Source: Sphaerisporangium album
GTDB taxonomy: Bacteria > Actinomycetota > Actinomycetes > Streptosporangiales > Streptosporangiaceae
NCBI RefSeq assembly: GCF_003323745.1
Contig: NZ_QOIL01000003.1
Coordinates: forward strand, 1 to 64,000
Reading direction: 5' to 3'
Length of the DNA: 64,000 bases
Below are positions 31,960 through 40,634 of this stretch, in pieces (position 1 is the stretch's first letter; every line of letters begins with the position of its first letter). Below the pieces are notes generated by a model. The model worked only from the letters and a program-made list of their open reading frames with translations. It was not told the origin of the DNA and ran no database searches. The position numbers were made by a program, and so were the translations under genes.

Positions 31960-33066
31960 GTGCACCGGATCGTGCTCACCTGGCTGTCCACCGCTCGCGG
32001 GGGCGCCGAGAAGTCCGTGGTCGAACTCGCCGACCATCTGGCCCGTTTCGGGCTCGGGGTCGACGTCATCTGGTGGCGTCAAGGCGGCCCGCCCTGCCCT
32101 GCGCCCGGCGACGGCGTCCGGGTCCTGGAGGCCTGCGACATCCACACCTACCGCCGACACCTGGCCACGGCGCTCGGTGACGGCGCGGGCGCCGTGCTGA
32201 TCTCCACCCAGCGCACCGTGACGGTCGACCTGCTGCACCGCGGGGCCGCGCCGGTGCTGTCGGTGGTGCACGGCATCATCCAGCCCGACCACCCGCTGCG
32301 CGCCACCGACCCGGCGAGCGGAGAGCTGGTGGAGTACCCGCCGGACGCGTGGATGAGCGCGGATCTGCGCGCGGTGGACTGCTGGGTCGGCATCAGCTCG
32401 GCCTCGGCCGCCTCGATCCGCGGCGTGCTGCCGGCGGCGCGGGTGGAGACCATCTTCAACGGCGTCACCGTGCCCGAGCGTCTCCCGCAGCGGCCGCCGC
32501 GCGGCAGCGTGCTACGGGTCGCCGCGGTGGCGCGTGCGGTGCCCTGGAAGCGGCTGGAGGACATCATCCGCGCGGCTGCGCACCCCAGCCTCACCGGAGG
32601 GGTCCACCTGGACCTCTACGGCCAGGTCGATGCGTCCACGCTGGAGGCTCTGGCCTGCGAGCAGGGCCTATCGGCCACCTTCCACGGCTGGGTGGAGGAC
32701 CTGCCGCACCGCCTGGCCGGCGCTGACATTCTGGTCGGCGCGGCCCTGGTGGAGGGGTTCGGCCGGTGCGCCATCGACGCCGCTGGGGTAGGTACCCCGG
32801 CCATCCTGCCGCGCGCCGGCGCGGGCCCGGAGGTGGTACTGGACGGGCTCACTGGCATCCTGTACGACCCGCACACCCCGGGCGCCCTGGTGGCCGCGCT
32901 GCGCCGCGCCGTGCAGGCCGATCCCGCCGAGCTGGATGCCATGGGCCGTGCCGCCCGTGCGCGGGCCCGCGCCTGGTTCAGCCCGCAGCGGTGCGCCGTC
33001 CAGTACCTGGACCTGGCCCACGAGCTGCTCGCCAGGCACCGGCACCTCACCGGGGCTGCCGCATGA
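31960..33066 (+). CDS. Glycosyltransferase, GT4-like (GT-B fold)
   Basis: This 368-residue protein is a GT-B glycosyltransferase. It has an N-terminal GGAEKSVVELADHLARFG helix typical of the family, an IFNGV hinge region, LRVAAVARAVPWKRLEDIIR, and a C-terminal EGFGRCAIDAAGVGTPAILP donor-binding block with the family's E-x-F-G pattern. It would transfer a sugar from a nucleotide-sugar donor. AAAGGGGAA precedes the GTG at 31960. It begins a run of four coupled genes. Confidence 0.9.
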   Translation: MHRIVLTWLSTARGGAEKSVVELADHLARFGLGVDVIWWRQGGPPCPAPGDGVRVLEACDIHTYRRHLATALGDGAGAVLISTQRTVTVDLLHRGAAPVLSVVHGIIQPDHPLRATDPASGELVEYPPDAWMSADLRAVDCWVGISSASAASIRGVLPAARVETIFNGVTVPERLPQRPPRGSVLRVAAVARAVPWKRLEDIIRAAAHPSLTGGVHLDLYGQVDASTLEALACEQGLSATFHGWVEDLPHRLAGADILVGAALVEGFGRCAIDAAGVGTPAILPRAGAGPEVVLDGLTGILYDPHTPGALVAALRRAVQADPAELDAMGRAARARARAWFSPQRCAVQYLDLAHELLARHRHLTGAAA

Positions 33067-33809
33067 CCCGGGTGCCTGTGCTCGGTGACATCGTCCCGCT
33101 GGCAGACGACGCTCTCCTCGCGGCCTGGGGTGTGGCCCGCGCGCTGGAGCGGCGGCCTCTGGACCGTCTGGGGGACTTCGTCGGTGAGGCGTTCGCCGCT
33201 GCCCGTGCCGTCGTCCCCGGCCCTTTGGTGCACCCGACCGCCGTGATCTCCCCGCTGGCCAACATCGGCCCAGACGTGGTGATCGGACCGGGCTGCGTGG
33301 TGCACGAGTTCTCCACCGTCCGCGGGCACAGTGTCCTGTCGGCCGGTGTGCACGTCGGCTTCGGCTGCGAGGTCACCAACGCGGTGATCGGCCGCGGTAC
33401 CCGGCTCGCCCATCAGGTCTGCCTCGGCTACAGCGTCGTCGGCCAGGACGTCCACTTCACCGCGGCGCTCACGGTGGCCTCCACCCACCTGTGGAACCCC
33501 GATATGGCCTGCCCCACCCGCCCGATCGTCATCCGCCTGACCGGTGGCGAGCTGTGCGTGACCGGGCTAGCGAAACTGGGCGCCCTCATCGGTGACCGGG
33601 CCCGTATCGGCATGCACGCCGCCCTGGGGCCCGGCCTGATCCTCGGCGCCGACACCGTGGTGTACCCCGGCGTGACGGCCGCCGCCACGAGCGTCCCTGC
33701 CGGGCACATCATCCGCCCCGCCTCCACCACCGTGGCGGTGCTCCCCCGCCACCAGCCCCTGACCTCCGCTCTGGCCTCGATCCCCTCCCAGGAAGGACCC
33801 CGACCATGA
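33063..33809 (+). CDS. Left-handed beta-helix acyl/acetyltransferase-like protein
   Basis: This 248-residue protein has hexapeptide-repeat runs (HPTAVISPLANIGPDVVIGP, AGVHVGFGCEVTNAVIGRGT and a later LGPGLILGADTVVYPGVTAA) that form a left-handed beta-helix. Related enzymes acetylate or acylate nucleotide sugars, as in GlmU or NeuD families. The ATG at 33063 overlaps the glycosyltransferase stop. The acyl donor and acceptor are unknown. Confidence 0.87.
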   Translation: MTRVPVLGDIVPLADDALLAAWGVARALERRPLDRLGDFVGEAFAAARAVVPGPLVHPTAVISPLANIGPDVVIGPGCVVHEFSTVRGHSVLSAGVHVGFGCEVTNAVIGRGTRLAHQVCLGYSVVGQDVHFTAALTVASTHLWNPDMACPTRPIVIRLTGGELCVTGLAKLGALIGDRARIGMHAALGPGLILGADTVVYPGVTAAATSVPAGHIIRPASTTVAVLPRHQPLTSALASIPSQEGPRP

Positions 33810-34543
33810 AGTACACCGCGCAGCGCCACCAGCTCCTCCACCTGGCCGAGCAGCTCCAGCGCTGGGACCTGCTCAACCCCTCCGGTGGCGCGCTCAGCAT
33901 GCGCCTGGACGACGGCAACATCCTCATGTCCACCGCCGGGTCGGCCTTCCACCGCTGGAACATCGGAGTACGCGACTTCATCGCCTTGACCCCCGGCGGA
34001 CAGATCGTCGACCGCACCGGCGGGCTGGGCGCCGCGGCGACCACCACACACCTGGCCATCTACCGGCGTTTCCCCGCCGCCGGGGCCTGCCTGCACGCCC
34101 ACACCCCCTACGCGCTGGCGTTCGCCTCGCTCGGCATCGCCGTACCGGCCGTCACCAACCGGCTGGACATCCTCGGCGAGGTCCCGTGCCTGGCCGCCGA
34201 CGACACCAGCGTCAAACGCGGCTTCATCGCCGACCCCGTGCCGCTGGACCTGCCCGAGGGCATGACACCGCGCGCCGAGGCGGCCGCGGTGAACCTTCTG
34301 CACATCGAACCCCAGATCGAACGGGTGTTGGGGGCGCGGGAGAGCGAGCTGGCCCACCACGGGCTGGCGTTCCTGCTCTACCGGCACGGGGTCTTCGTCT
34401 TCGCCCGCACCGGCGAGGAGGCGTTCGACAACCTCGCCCGCGTCGAGGAGGCCGCGCGCACCGCCCTGCTGCAGGCCGTGCTCGGCGGCGGCCGCGACGG
34501 CATCCACCTCAACCCGCTGTTCCCCGCCGCGCCGGCCGCCTGA
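33806..34543 (+). CDS. Class II aldolase/adducin family protein
   Basis: This 245-residue protein has the class II aldolase fold signature LLNPSGGALSMRLDDGNILM and the metal-ligand motif LHAHTPYALAFAS (His-x-His). A later LAHHGLAFLLYRHG block supplies the third histidine. Family members cleave or rearrange phosphorylated sugars such as fuculose or ribulose phosphates. It starts at an ATGA overlap. The substrate in this cluster is unknown. Confidence 0.88.
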   Translation: MKYTAQRHQLLHLAEQLQRWDLLNPSGGALSMRLDDGNILMSTAGSAFHRWNIGVRDFIALTPGGQIVDRTGGLGAAATTTHLAIYRRFPAAGACLHAHTPYALAFASLGIAVPAVTNRLDILGEVPCLAADDTSVKRGFIADPVPLDLPEGMTPRAEAAAVNLLHIEPQIERVLGARESELAHHGLAFLLYRHGVFVFARTGEEAFDNLARVEEAARTALLQAVLGGGRDGIHLNPLFPAAPAA

Positions 34544-34568
34544 ACCGCTATCCTCCGAAACTCCACCC

Positions 34569-34603
34569 GGTGGGGGCCGCACAGCATTCGTGCGGCCCCC
34601 ACC
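34569..34603 (+). terminator. Strong hairpin after the aldolase gene
   Basis: A 14-bp perfect stem (arms at 34569-34582 and 34590-34603) with a 7-base loop lies in the 146-base gap between the aldolase and MurA-like genes. It probably attenuates or ends the first transcript. Confidence 0.7.
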
Positions 34604-34689
34604 GCCGTGTCTCCCTCGACCCCAGGCACACCGAGGTAAGACAGTGCGCTCCTGCACCCGCACACTCCGACGATGGAAGTGAGACACGC

Positions 34690-36039
34690 GTGAATCTCCA
34701 AGGCGGCCCCCAGGTCATGTCCTCCGACCGCCACCGCTACGCCATCACGGGCCGCCGGCCCCTGTCCGGCGCGGTCGAGGTCGCCGGCGCCAAGAACGCC
34801 GTCACCAAACTGCTGGTCGCGACGCTGCTCACCGAGGACCCCTGCACCATCTCCGGCGTCCCCAAGATCGCCGAAGTCGGGATCGTGCTGGGCATGCTCG
34901 CCGACCTCGGCACCGGCATCGAATGGGTCGACGACCGCACCGTGCGCCTGACCACCCGCCACATCGCCACCGCATCGCTGTCGGAGGCCTACTCCGGGGT
35001 CAACCGCATCCCCATCTTGATGATGGGACCGCTGCTGCACCGCGCCGGGGAGACCACCATCCCGCTGCCCGGCGGGTGCCGCATCGGCAAACGCCCCATC
35101 GACTTCCACCTGGCCGGGCTGCGCGCCATGGGCGCACAGATCACCGAGCAGCCCCGCTCGGTGTCGGTCAAGGTCGCCGCCGACGGACTGCGCGCCGCGC
35201 ACATCACCCTGCCCTACCCCTCGGTCGGCGCCACCGAGAACCTCCTGTTGTCGGCGGTCCTGGCCCGCGGCACCACGATCATCGACAACGCCGCCGTCGA
35301 ACCGGAGATCATGGACCTGATCCTGATGCTCCAGCAGATGGGCGCCCTGGTGTCGGTCGAGGTCGACCGGCGCATCGTCATCGAAGGAGTACCACGCCTG
35401 CGCGGCGCGTCCCACCGGCCGCTGCCCGACCGGATCGAGGTCGCCTCCTTCGCCGCCGCCGCCGTCGCCACCGGCGGCCGGATCGAGGTCATCGGCGCCG
35501 TCCAGGAGCACGTGGCCACCTTCCTGAACTACCTGCGCAAAGTCGGCGGCGAGTTCGAGGTGACCAGCCGCGGCCTGGCGTTCTACCAGGCCCGGGAACT
35601 GACCCCCGTGCCCGTGCAGACCGACGTCCACCCCGGGTACATGACCGACTGGCAGCAACCCCTGGTCGTCCTGCTCACCCAGGCATCCGGCGCCTCGGTC
35701 ATCCACGAGACGGTGTATGAGAACCGGTTCGGCTACGCCGAGCAGCTCAACGCGATGGGCGCCGGCATCGCCCTCAGCACCGCCTGCCTTGGCGGCAAGG
35801 CCTGCCGTTTCGCACTGCGGGACTTCCAGCACTCCGCCGTCGTCATAGGCCCCACCCCGCTGCGCGCCGGCCCCTTGGAGATCCCGGACCTACGCGCCGG
35901 ATTCGCCTACATCATGGCCGCGCTGATCGCTGACGGCACCAGCGTGATCACCGGCACCCGCTACCTCGAACGTGGATATGAGGATCCCGCCGGTAAACTC
36001 CGATCTGTCGGCGCGGCCATCGAGACCATCCCGGTATGA
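34690..36039 (+). CDS. MurA-like enolpyruvyl transferase
   Basis: This 449-residue protein belongs to the EPSP synthase/MurA family. GAKNAVTKLLVATLLTE matches the UDP-GlcNAc-binding start. LPGGCRIGKRPIDFHLAGLR carries the MurA active-site cysteine in the GGCxIGxRPxD motif, so a fosfomycin-sensitive-type active site is predicted. VQTDVHPGYMTDWQQP is the conserved TDxxPGxxTDxQ-like block. A MurA paralogue beside a glycosyltransferase and aldolase suggests modified sugar-nucleotide or antibiotic chemistry, comparable in principle to enolpyruvyl transferases in nucleoside antibiotic pathways. The GTG at 34690 is chosen; ATG 34717 is an alternative. Confidence 0.9.
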   Translation: MNLQGGPQVMSSDRHRYAITGRRPLSGAVEVAGAKNAVTKLLVATLLTEDPCTISGVPKIAEVGIVLGMLADLGTGIEWVDDRTVRLTTRHIATASLSEAYSGVNRIPILMMGPLLHRAGETTIPLPGGCRIGKRPIDFHLAGLRAMGAQITEQPRSVSVKVAADGLRAAHITLPYPSVGATENLLLSAVLARGTTIIDNAAVEPEIMDLILMLQQMGALVSVEVDRRIVIEGVPRLRGASHRPLPDRIEVASFAAAAVATGGRIEVIGAVQEHVATFLNYLRKVGGEFEVTSRGLAFYQARELTPVPVQTDVHPGYMTDWQQPLVVLLTQASGASVIHETVYENRFGYAEQLNAMGAGIALSTACLGGKACRFALRDFQHSAVVIGPTPLRAGPLEIPDLRAGFAYIMAALIADGTSVITGTRYLERGYEDPAGKLRSVGAAIETIPV

Positions 36040-36046
36040 CCGCCGG

Positions 36047-36526
36047 TCACCCCGCCGGGTACCCGTCCTCCAGATAGCACGCGCCACCGGCCAGGCAGCG
36101 TAGAGACGCACGCACCCGCCGAGCCAACTCCGGCGGCAGCAGAACCTCGGCCTCCTCCGGCCCAGCGAACACGAACCGATCGAGCTCGCTGGGCTGAAGC
36201 CGAATCCCACCGGCCTCGCCCGCGGTGAGCACCCCGCCGTCGAAGACGAACATCAGCCCGCCGTCCCACGGCGGCCGCGGCGGAACCCAGTCCACGCACA
36301 GCATGTCCCCCAACTGCGCAACGATGCCCAGCTCCTCCTTGACCTCCCGCACGCACGCGGCCCGAGGCGACTCTCCGGCCTCCAGCATGCCGCCCGGGAT
36401 GTCCCAGCGGGGCTTGTAGGTCGGACGCACCAGGAGAACCCGACCCACCTCATCACGGATGAGCGCGCCCGCAGCGGCACGCACGCGCACCAGGTCAGCG
36501 ATGTACGACGGATCCGGGGTACCCAT
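36047..36526 (-). CDS. NUDIX hydrolase
   Basis: This 159-residue protein has a full NUDIX box, GGMLEAGESPRAACVREVKE-ELGI (Gx5Ex7REVxEELGI), at about residues 45-68. Such enzymes hydrolyse nucleoside diphosphate derivatives, possibly a nucleotide sugar here given the neighbours. It converges on the MurA-like gene, with 7 bases between the two stops. Confidence 0.92.
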   Translation of the reverse strand: MGTPDPSYIADLVRVRAAAGALIRDEVGRVLLVRPTYKPRWDIPGGMLEAGESPRAACVREVKEELGIVAQLGDMLCVDWVPPRPPWDGGLMFVFDGGVLTAGEAGGIRLQPSELDRFVFAGPEEAEVLLPPELARRVRASLRCLAGGACYLEDGYPAG

Positions 36527-36745
36527 GTGATCACCGTAGAGCCAGACCGGGGCGGCGCGTCACCGGCTCGCCACCAAGTCACCGCGAACGGCAGCCGCAT
36601 CATCACCGGGCAACCAGTAGCCGCTGCCCATGGGGGCAGTCGCAGCTCGGGCCAACAACCGCCAGACAGGGTTCGTGCCAGGAGACCGGACCGGAACTGA
36701 TCCAGCGACACTCCACAGCCGCGATTTCCTGGGACAATGGTCGTA

Positions 36746-36946
36746 ATGGAATCCCCACTCGCCCCGATCCTCGCCCACCCGCGGCTGCCCGTGCAGCTGT
36801 ACCGCGGGTGCCGCCCCGGCGAGCTTCACCTCCTGGCGCTCGCCGTGCCCATCACAGGCGACGATTGCGAAGATCTCGGCGCCTGGCTCGCCGAGCACGG
36901 CCGCGCGCTCACCCGCGCGCACCTCGCGCTGGCGGCCTCGGAATGA
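36746..36946 (+). CDS. Small hypothetical protein
   Basis: This 66-residue protein (LPVQLYRGCRPGELHLLALA, then a helical C-terminus) has no recognised family. No ribosome site is evident. GACAAT at 36731-36736 may be a -10 element leading to a leaderless mRNA at ATG 36746; ATG 36737 is the alternative. The gap 36527-36736 shows nothing else. Confidence 0.55.
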   Translation: MESPLAPILAHPRLPVQLYRGCRPGELHLLALAVPITGDDCEDLGAWLAEHGRALTRAHLALAASE

Positions 36947-37088
36947 CCGCCCTCCGCCGGCGACATCGCGCCCGCTGACCCTCCACATGGGTGCGGCTCC
37001 CCGCCGTCACACGAGGAGCCGCCCAACCCATCCGCCGCACGACAGCAAGATCACGGTCTCCCAGCATGCTACCCGGGGGGAGACCAAC

Positions 37089-38003
37089 ATGCCTTATGAC
37101 GTGCACAGCGACCCGAACGCCGACGACGGCCACTGGCGCACCGGAGACCTCGCCGAGTGCGCCCGCGGCGACCAATGCACCGCCCCCCGCCTCCTACCGG
37201 TCGCCGGCGGCACCGTGCGACTCGCGCCCGCCCTCGCTCCCCGCGCGTTCTGCGCCGCTGACGAAGCCGTCATCGCCACCGCGCTGGCCACCCTCCCCGC
37301 CCGCTGGCACGACGTCCACGCCGAGCTCGGCACCAAAGGCCGCGCCGCCGGGCCGAAGGTCGCCATCTCCAAGACCGCGCCGCTCCCGCTGTCCGAGACC
37401 GCCGACGAGCTGCTCCGCGACATCGTCACCATCCTCACCTCCTGGGAGGAACGCGTCGCCGCGGTGGCCCGCCTCGCCATCGATGCCACCGCCGCCCGCC
37501 GGCGCCGCGACCACGTCGCCGTCAAGGCCGCCGCCCGCACACTGACCGGCCACCTCGCCGTGCTCCTGGCGCTGCCCGCCGAGCCCATGACCCGCATCAT
37601 GTCCCTCGCCCACGCCGCGACCCTCCCGACCGGCACCACCGGAGTGGTCCGCGAAGCGGCCGGGTACGCCGAGGCCAACCTGGAGCTGTCCGGCGCCGAC
37701 GCCGGCCTCGAGGTCCTGACGCTGCACCGCCGCTGCCGCCGCCTGCTCGGCGAAACCGCGCCGGCCCCGCGCCTGCTCGACGGCGTGGCGTGCAGGACCT
37801 GCGACTTCACCGAGCTCCGCGAGGTCCTCGACGACGACGGCGTCTTCGCCGGCGCCCGCTGCTACGAGTGCGGCGCCGAGTACACCACCACCAGCTACAC
37901 CGAGCTCGTCGACGAGCGGAAGCGCGCCGCCGCGGAGGCGGGCTACCGGCGCCGCGGTGTCCACGGCGCCTCCAACGACGACGTGTCCGCGCGCCGGGCG
38001 TGA
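37089..38003 (+). CDS. Hypothetical phage-type protein with C-terminal zinc ribbon
   Basis: This 304-residue protein has an N-terminal ECARGDQC cysteine pair, a helical middle, and a C-terminal ribbon (CRTCDFTELREVLDDDGV ... CYECG). Similar proteins of unknown function are frequent in actinophage genomes. GGGGGGAG precedes the ATG at 37089. A coding start at 36987 is unlikely. Confidence 0.8.
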   Translation: MPYDVHSDPNADDGHWRTGDLAECARGDQCTAPRLLPVAGGTVRLAPALAPRAFCAADEAVIATALATLPARWHDVHAELGTKGRAAGPKVAISKTAPLPLSETADELLRDIVTILTSWEERVAAVARLAIDATAARRRRDHVAVKAAARTLTGHLAVLLALPAEPMTRIMSLAHAATLPTGTTGVVREAAGYAEANLELSGADAGLEVLTLHRRCRRLLGETAPAPRLLDGVACRTCDFTELREVLDDDGVFAGARCYECGAEYTTTSYTELVDERKRAAAEAGYRRRGVHGASNDDVSARRA

Positions 38004-38068
38004 CCTGGGCTCGCCCCCAGTTGATCAACGGGTGTGCAGTGTGCAACACTTCCCGCAGCGGACAAGCT

Positions 38069-38098
38069 ATGCCCTCCCACCACGTGGAGGGCATTTTG
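38069..38098 (+). terminator. Intrinsic terminator
   Basis: A 9-bp perfect stem (ATGCCCTCC / GGAGGGCAT) is followed by TTTTG. It follows the gene ending at 38003 and precedes the HTH gene at 38115. Confidence 0.75.
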
Positions 38099-38114
38099 CG
38101 TTCGGGGGGTGCCC

Positions 38115-38387
38115 ATGCCCCCAGTCCTCGACGAGCCCCCAGAGCCGGTCACCGTGAAGATCGCAGCGCAGCGGCTCAGGAAACGTCCCGGCACCATCCG
38201 CTCGTGGGGCACCCGATACGGCGCCCGCAAGCTCGCCCAGCACGAACGCTGCACGGTGTACGACTGGCACGACCTGAAGGTCATCGCCCGCCAGGTCGAC
38301 CTCGGCGAGCCGGTCCCGCAGACCCCCGAGGAGCGTGACGAGCTGCGCGCGCAGCTGCGCGCCGCCCGCCAGTCCGCCCTCCCCTAG
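38115..38387 (+). CDS. Small helix-turn-helix protein
   Basis: This 90-residue protein contains a likely HTH (VTVKIAAQRLRKRPGTIRSW, residues 12-31) and a DWHDLKVIARQVDLGE helix like those of excisionase-type proteins. GGGGGG lies before ATG 38115. It may regulate the following genes or act in DNA processing. Confidence 0.7.
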   Translation: MPPVLDEPPEPVTVKIAAQRLRKRPGTIRSWGTRYGARKLAQHERCTVYDWHDLKVIARQVDLGEPVPQTPEERDELRAQLRAARQSALP

Positions 38388-38466
38388 ACGGCGCGCCGCC
38401 CAGCCCCCGCGGTGACGCGCCTTCGCTGCGCCGGTCCATCCCCCCGGATCGCCGTGGCCCCACCCC

Positions 38467-38517
38467 GGTACGGCCCGGCTCGTTCTGCACTAGGGCCGCA
38501 GAGCGCCGGGCCGTACC
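38467..38517. repeat. 13-bp perfect inverted repeat
   Basis: GGTACGGCCCGGC (38467-38479) and its complement (38505-38517) enclose 25 bases, in the 155-base gap before the gene at 38543. It could be a terminator for the HTH gene or a protein-binding site. Confidence 0.55.
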
Positions 38518-38542
38518 ACCCTCCCGGCCCTGGAGAACGCGC

Positions 38543-38875
38543 GTGGAAGACAAGCTCAACGACATCGAACGCGACAACCTGCGGAAGGTCATCAGCAGGC
38601 TCGTGGACATCATCCTGTGCGTAGCCGCCGTGGCGGCAGCTTGCACTGCGGCTGCGATCTGGTTCGGCGAGTGGCGCGTCGCTGGACTCGCGGCCCTGAC
38701 GTGGCTCGGCGTCGTCGCGCTGTTCCTGCTGGCGTGTTACCTGGCCCATCCGGGCAGCGAGGCATCGCTGGCGAAGCACCTTCGAACCGCTGAGCGGGCG
38801 AAGAAGGCGAAGGAAGACCAGCGGCGGCGTCACGTTGAGACCCCGGAACGTGGCCTGTCTGGCACGCAGAGCTGA
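38543..38875 (+). CDS. Two-helix membrane protein
   Basis: This 110-residue protein has a charged N-terminal helix, two transmembrane segments (about residues 21-41 and 46-67) and a long basic cytoplasmic tail (RAKKAKEDQRRRH). GGAGAA precedes the GTG at 38543. The function is unknown. Confidence 0.73.
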   Translation: MEDKLNDIERDNLRKVISRLVDIILCVAAVAAACTAAAIWFGEWRVAGLAALTWLGVVALFLLACYLAHPGSEASLAKHLRTAERAKKAKEDQRRRHVETPERGLSGTQS

Positions 38876-38878
38876 CCG

Positions 38879-39073
38879 GTGGCCACGCGGTTGACCGCCC
38901 AAGCCGTCGGCGAGGTCGCCGAGTGGATCCGCCGGTGGCGCGGGCCGGACCTGCCGGTCACAGTCGACGCTGGGCCGACGATCGTGCTCCAGCAGCAGCA
39001 CGGGCAGTTCATGGTGTTCGAGGCTGACGCCGTACGTCGGCTCGTCCTGGAAAGGAGGCCGATCGGTGGCTGA
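38879..39073 (+). CDS. Small hypothetical protein
   Basis: This 64-residue protein (VGEVAEWIRRWRGPDLPVTV) is a small alpha/beta domain of unknown function. The GTG at 38879 lies directly after the preceding stop, and the stop overlaps the next GTG. Confidence 0.65.
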   Translation: MATRLTAQAVGEVAEWIRRWRGPDLPVTVDAGPTIVLQQQHGQFMVFEADAVRRLVLERRPIGG

Positions 39074-39350
39074 GGAGATTGGCGCCATGCCCCGCCCAGT
39101 CGGGCCCGCCCTGGTCTACGTCTCCGAAGGCGTCGGCTGGACGGCCACTGTGATCGACCGTGCCGACCTTACCGCCATGCCTCCCCGCGATCGCGCTCTC
39201 TGCCGGGCGCTGCTCAAGCACGCGCTCGGTGCCCTGGACGCCCTTGATGAGACCCGGCCGCGCCTGGTGCTCGACAACTACTACGAGGTGCCGAACGGCA
39301 GCAGCGCTCGGACGGCCGAGGAACTCAACTTCCTCACCCAGCGACGCTAA
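39066..39350 (+). CDS. Small hypothetical protein
   Basis: This 94-residue protein (PALVYVSEGVGWTATVIDRA ... LVLDNYYEVPNG) is alpha/beta with no recognised family. GGAAAGGAGG precedes the GTG at 39066, a strong ribosome site. Confidence 0.68.
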   Translation: MAEEIGAMPRPVGPALVYVSEGVGWTATVIDRADLTAMPPRDRALCRALLKHALGALDALDETRPRLVLDNYYEVPNGSSARTAEELNFLTQRR

Positions 39351-39366
39351 GACCTGGGAGGTCACA

Positions 39367-39567
39367 GTGTTTCGCCGTGGTCTGGCCCGGCTGCTTCGCG
39401 CGGCCGCCGACGCGCTCCACCCCAACCCGCCCGTGGCGCACTACGACCTCACCGGCAGACGGATGGACCTCCTGATCATCGACGACCTACCCTCGCAGGA
39501 CTTCGCTGCTGGCTGGCCTATCTTGGACCGCCTCTCCCGGCCGCCCGCCAAGGAGGAACCCCTGTGA
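39367..39567 (+). CDS. Small hypothetical protein
   Basis: This 66-residue protein has a basic helical start (FRRGLARLLRAAADALHP) and an acidic second half. GGGAGG precedes the GTG at 39367, and its stop overlaps the next GTG. The function is unknown. Confidence 0.62.
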   Translation: MFRRGLARLLRAAADALHPNPPVAHYDLTGRRMDLLIIDDLPSQDFAAGWPILDRLSRPPAKEEPL

Positions 39568-39884
39568 CGCGCTCCGGGCCGCCCACCACCGGCACCATCG
39601 TCCGATATACCGGTAAGCACGGTCTCAACGCCATTCGCGCCGCGATCGTCACCGCCGACGTGCGCACCCTCGACCCGCGCGGCGTCGAAGCCGGACAGGT
39701 CCCCGCACTGGACTCGGAGTGGCACTTGCACCTGTGGGTCTACACCCCGAGCGAGGCCCTCGGCGGCGGCTTCGCCGAGTTCAACGTCCCGTTCGGTGAC
39801 GAGCCAGGCATGTGGCACTGGATGCCCGAGGAGCCGGCGTACAAGGACTGGGACAACGAGCCCATGTCCAACCGGGACGTCTGA
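39564..39884 (+). CDS. Hypothetical actinophage-type protein
   Basis: This 106-residue protein (SEWHLHLWVYTPSEALGGGF, then PGMWHWMPEEPAY) is rich in tryptophan and histidine. Proteins with this WHLHLxVxTP pattern recur in actinophage genomes with no assigned role. It is coupled to the gene before it. Confidence 0.75.
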   Translation: MTRSGPPTTGTIVRYTGKHGLNAIRAAIVTADVRTLDPRGVEAGQVPALDSEWHLHLWVYTPSEALGGGFAEFNVPFGDEPGMWHWMPEEPAYKDWDNEPMSNRDV

Positions 39885-39895
39885 TAGACACCGCC

Positions 39896-40288
39896 ATGAA
39901 CCAGACGGACCCCCGAGTAGCGTTCATCGAGGCTCGCCTCGCTGAAGACGAGCAGGAAGCCCAGCAGGGGTACCTTCTCGTCCCGACGCTCCAGGATGTG
40001 AGCAGGCCGAAGAGCGAATGGCCTCGCGTGCCGGGCGCTCATCCAGATCAGCGCATGCTCCACGAGATCGAAACCAAGCGGCGGATGCTGGCCGAGATGA
40101 TCCCCATCCTGAACGATCTCGACGAGATCGCTTCCAGCCAGGGCCTGGCACCGAGCGATCCGAGGCGTCCTGGCGAGTACCTGAGAGAAGACAGCGACCC
40201 GGTCGCGTACCTGCTCATGTTGCTCGCCCAGTCGTGGTTCGGCCACGACGACTATGCCGCCCTGTTCCCGGGGAGCGTCCATGCCTGA
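39896..40288 (+). CDS. DUF6221-like protein
   Basis: This 130-residue protein begins with FIEARLAEDEQEAQQ and has a central HEIETKRRMLAEMI helix, the pattern I recall for DUF6221 (RLAEDE...VLxEIEAKRRIL). It is an actinobacterial and phage family of unknown function. The family name is from memory. The ATG at 39896 follows the previous gene by 11 bases. Confidence 0.78.
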   Translation: MNQTDPRVAFIEARLAEDEQEAQQGYLLVPTLQDVSRPKSEWPRVPGAHPDQRMLHEIETKRRMLAEMIPILNDLDEIASSQGLAPSDPRRPGEYLREDSDPVAYLLMLLAQSWFGHDDYAALFPGSVHA

Positions 40289-40456
40289 CAACCGCGCGCG
40301 CGTAAGCGTGAGATACGCGCCCTGATGGCCGAGACGGGCCTGAAGTACACGCAGGCGATGCGAGAGCTGGACCGGCGACGAGAAGCGGCGGCACGCGAGC
40401 AAGAGGCCGCAGGCCTGTCGTCGCCTCCTCCTCTCTCTGAGGAAACGCCCACCTGA
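40281..40456 (+). pseudogene. Small gene with a shift in a CG-dinucleotide run
   Basis: A frame from ATG 40281 (PDNRAR) meets a (CG)5 run at about 40294-40302. The natural continuation, KREIRALMAETGLKYTQAMR followed by a charged helix, is in another frame. RALMAETGxxYxxA is a motif of small actinobacterial proteins. Translation could instead begin at ATG 40325, giving 43 residues. The run is a plausible slippage or phase-variation site. Confidence 0.5.
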
Positions 40457-40547
40457 GGGTCCTTGCTGCTGTACGGTCTTCTCTCAGACGGCTGGCGGCG
40501 GAGTGTCCGGTCATGGTTCTTCGACCGCCAGGCCACAATGGTCCGCG

Positions 40548-40594
40548 CACGGCAGGTCAAGAGGCTTTCAACGCAGTCACACTCGCCTGCCGTG
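40548..40594. repeat. 9-bp inverted repeat with long loop
   Basis: CACGGCAGG (40548-40556) pairs with CCTGCCGTG (40586-40594) around a 29-base loop. It lies in the gap 40457-40634 between convergent genes, where no gene is seen. It may terminate one or both. Confidence 0.4.
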
Positions 40595-40634
40595 CCCGGC
40601 CAGGCTCCCCGCTACTCGCTCGCTCCCGGCCTGC

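Noticed and set aside
40457-40634. tRNA or small RNA in the gap
   Set aside because: A 9-bp inverted repeat is present, but no cloverleaf could be drawn and no promoter is evident.
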